Shown: in pieces, positions 63,769-64,000 of the stretch
Layout: every line of letters starts with the position of its first letter
Numbering within the stretch: the first letter of the stretch is position 1
Position numbers and translations under genes: made by a program
NCBI GenBank assembly: GCA_947462335.1
Contig: OX381706.1
Location: 14,608,784 to 14,672,783, forward strand
Source: Harmothoe impar
Taxonomy: Eukaryota; Annelida; Polychaeta; Phyllodocida; Polynoidae
DNA length: 64,000 nucleotides
Direction: 5' to 3'
The notes under the pieces: generated by a model
Seen by the model: the letters and a program-made list of their open reading frames with translations, nothing else
Told to the model about the DNA's origin: nothing
Databases searched by the model: none

Positions 63769-64000
63769 GTGTGTATATTATAGAGCTTGTCAGTCTACCA
63801 TACTAATACTATAGTATAAGGAGTACTTACAAACAATGCTACATTTATCATTAATAAGTCTACAATGTATAATGCATACAAAGCTTATCAATCTATCATA
63901 CTAATACACTAATGCTATATAGAACTATATCATAAGGAGTTCCATAAAAATGATCCATCCCTCCAAACAGAACTCAAGAATGTCACAAGTTTGAAACATG

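Overview
This is a window of an animal nuclear genome, on the evidence of spliced genes with GT-AG introns, a Ty3/gypsy LTR retrotransposon, very many short inverted-repeat transposons, and two recognisable metazoan genes: a two-domain fucolectin (FTP/F5-8C-like) secreted lectin and an ABCC1/MRP1-type ABC transporter. Such fucolectins together with this repeat landscape suggest an aquatic invertebrate, but I cannot name the lineage from sequence alone.

Layout. 1-610: apparent last exon (451-522) and poly(A) signal of an upstream gene. 2174-9382 (+): eight-exon fucolectin gene whose exon phases all join, giving 509 aa; its signal-peptide exon lies in a tandem duplication whose second copy is broken. 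9590-13245: a MITE followed by a 3.2 kb fold-back element with arms of about 590 bp. 13679-26673 (+): a 13.0 kb, nearly intact Ty3/gypsy element inserted inside a MITE. 26911-30235: a second 3.3 kb fold-back element. 30250-42150: intergenic DNA, mostly MITEs of several families, with one weak small-peptide candidate. 42241 to the right edge (+): ABCC1-like gene, 18 exons supported plus one doubtful, covering TMD0, L0, TMD1 and NBD1; the second half lies beyond the window.

The retrotransposon is the most unusual object. It has 485-bp LTRs differing at three sites, a primer-binding site matching tRNA-His, gag and pol linked by a clear -1 frameshift signal (slippery heptamer, 5-nt spacer, 10-bp stem), and then 5.2 kb of extra sequence between pol and the 3' LTR. 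That extra part holds what looks like its own promoter (NRF1-type palindrome, TATATAAG, initiator, DPE-like pentamer), two overlapping ORFs of 869 and 206 aa that are not an envelope, and a 1.46 kb non-coding tail. By layout it recalls the internal promoter and accessory genes of foamy viruses, but with unrelated proteins.

The ABCC1-like gene also departs from its family: a Ser/Asn/Asp pentapeptide array of roughly 240 residues in the L0-TMD1 linker, an exact 96-bp tandem duplication across the exon 2 donor that offers an in-frame 32-residue longer isoform, an Asn in place of the NBD1 switch histidine, and a Harbinger-like MITE sitting on the exon 18 donor.
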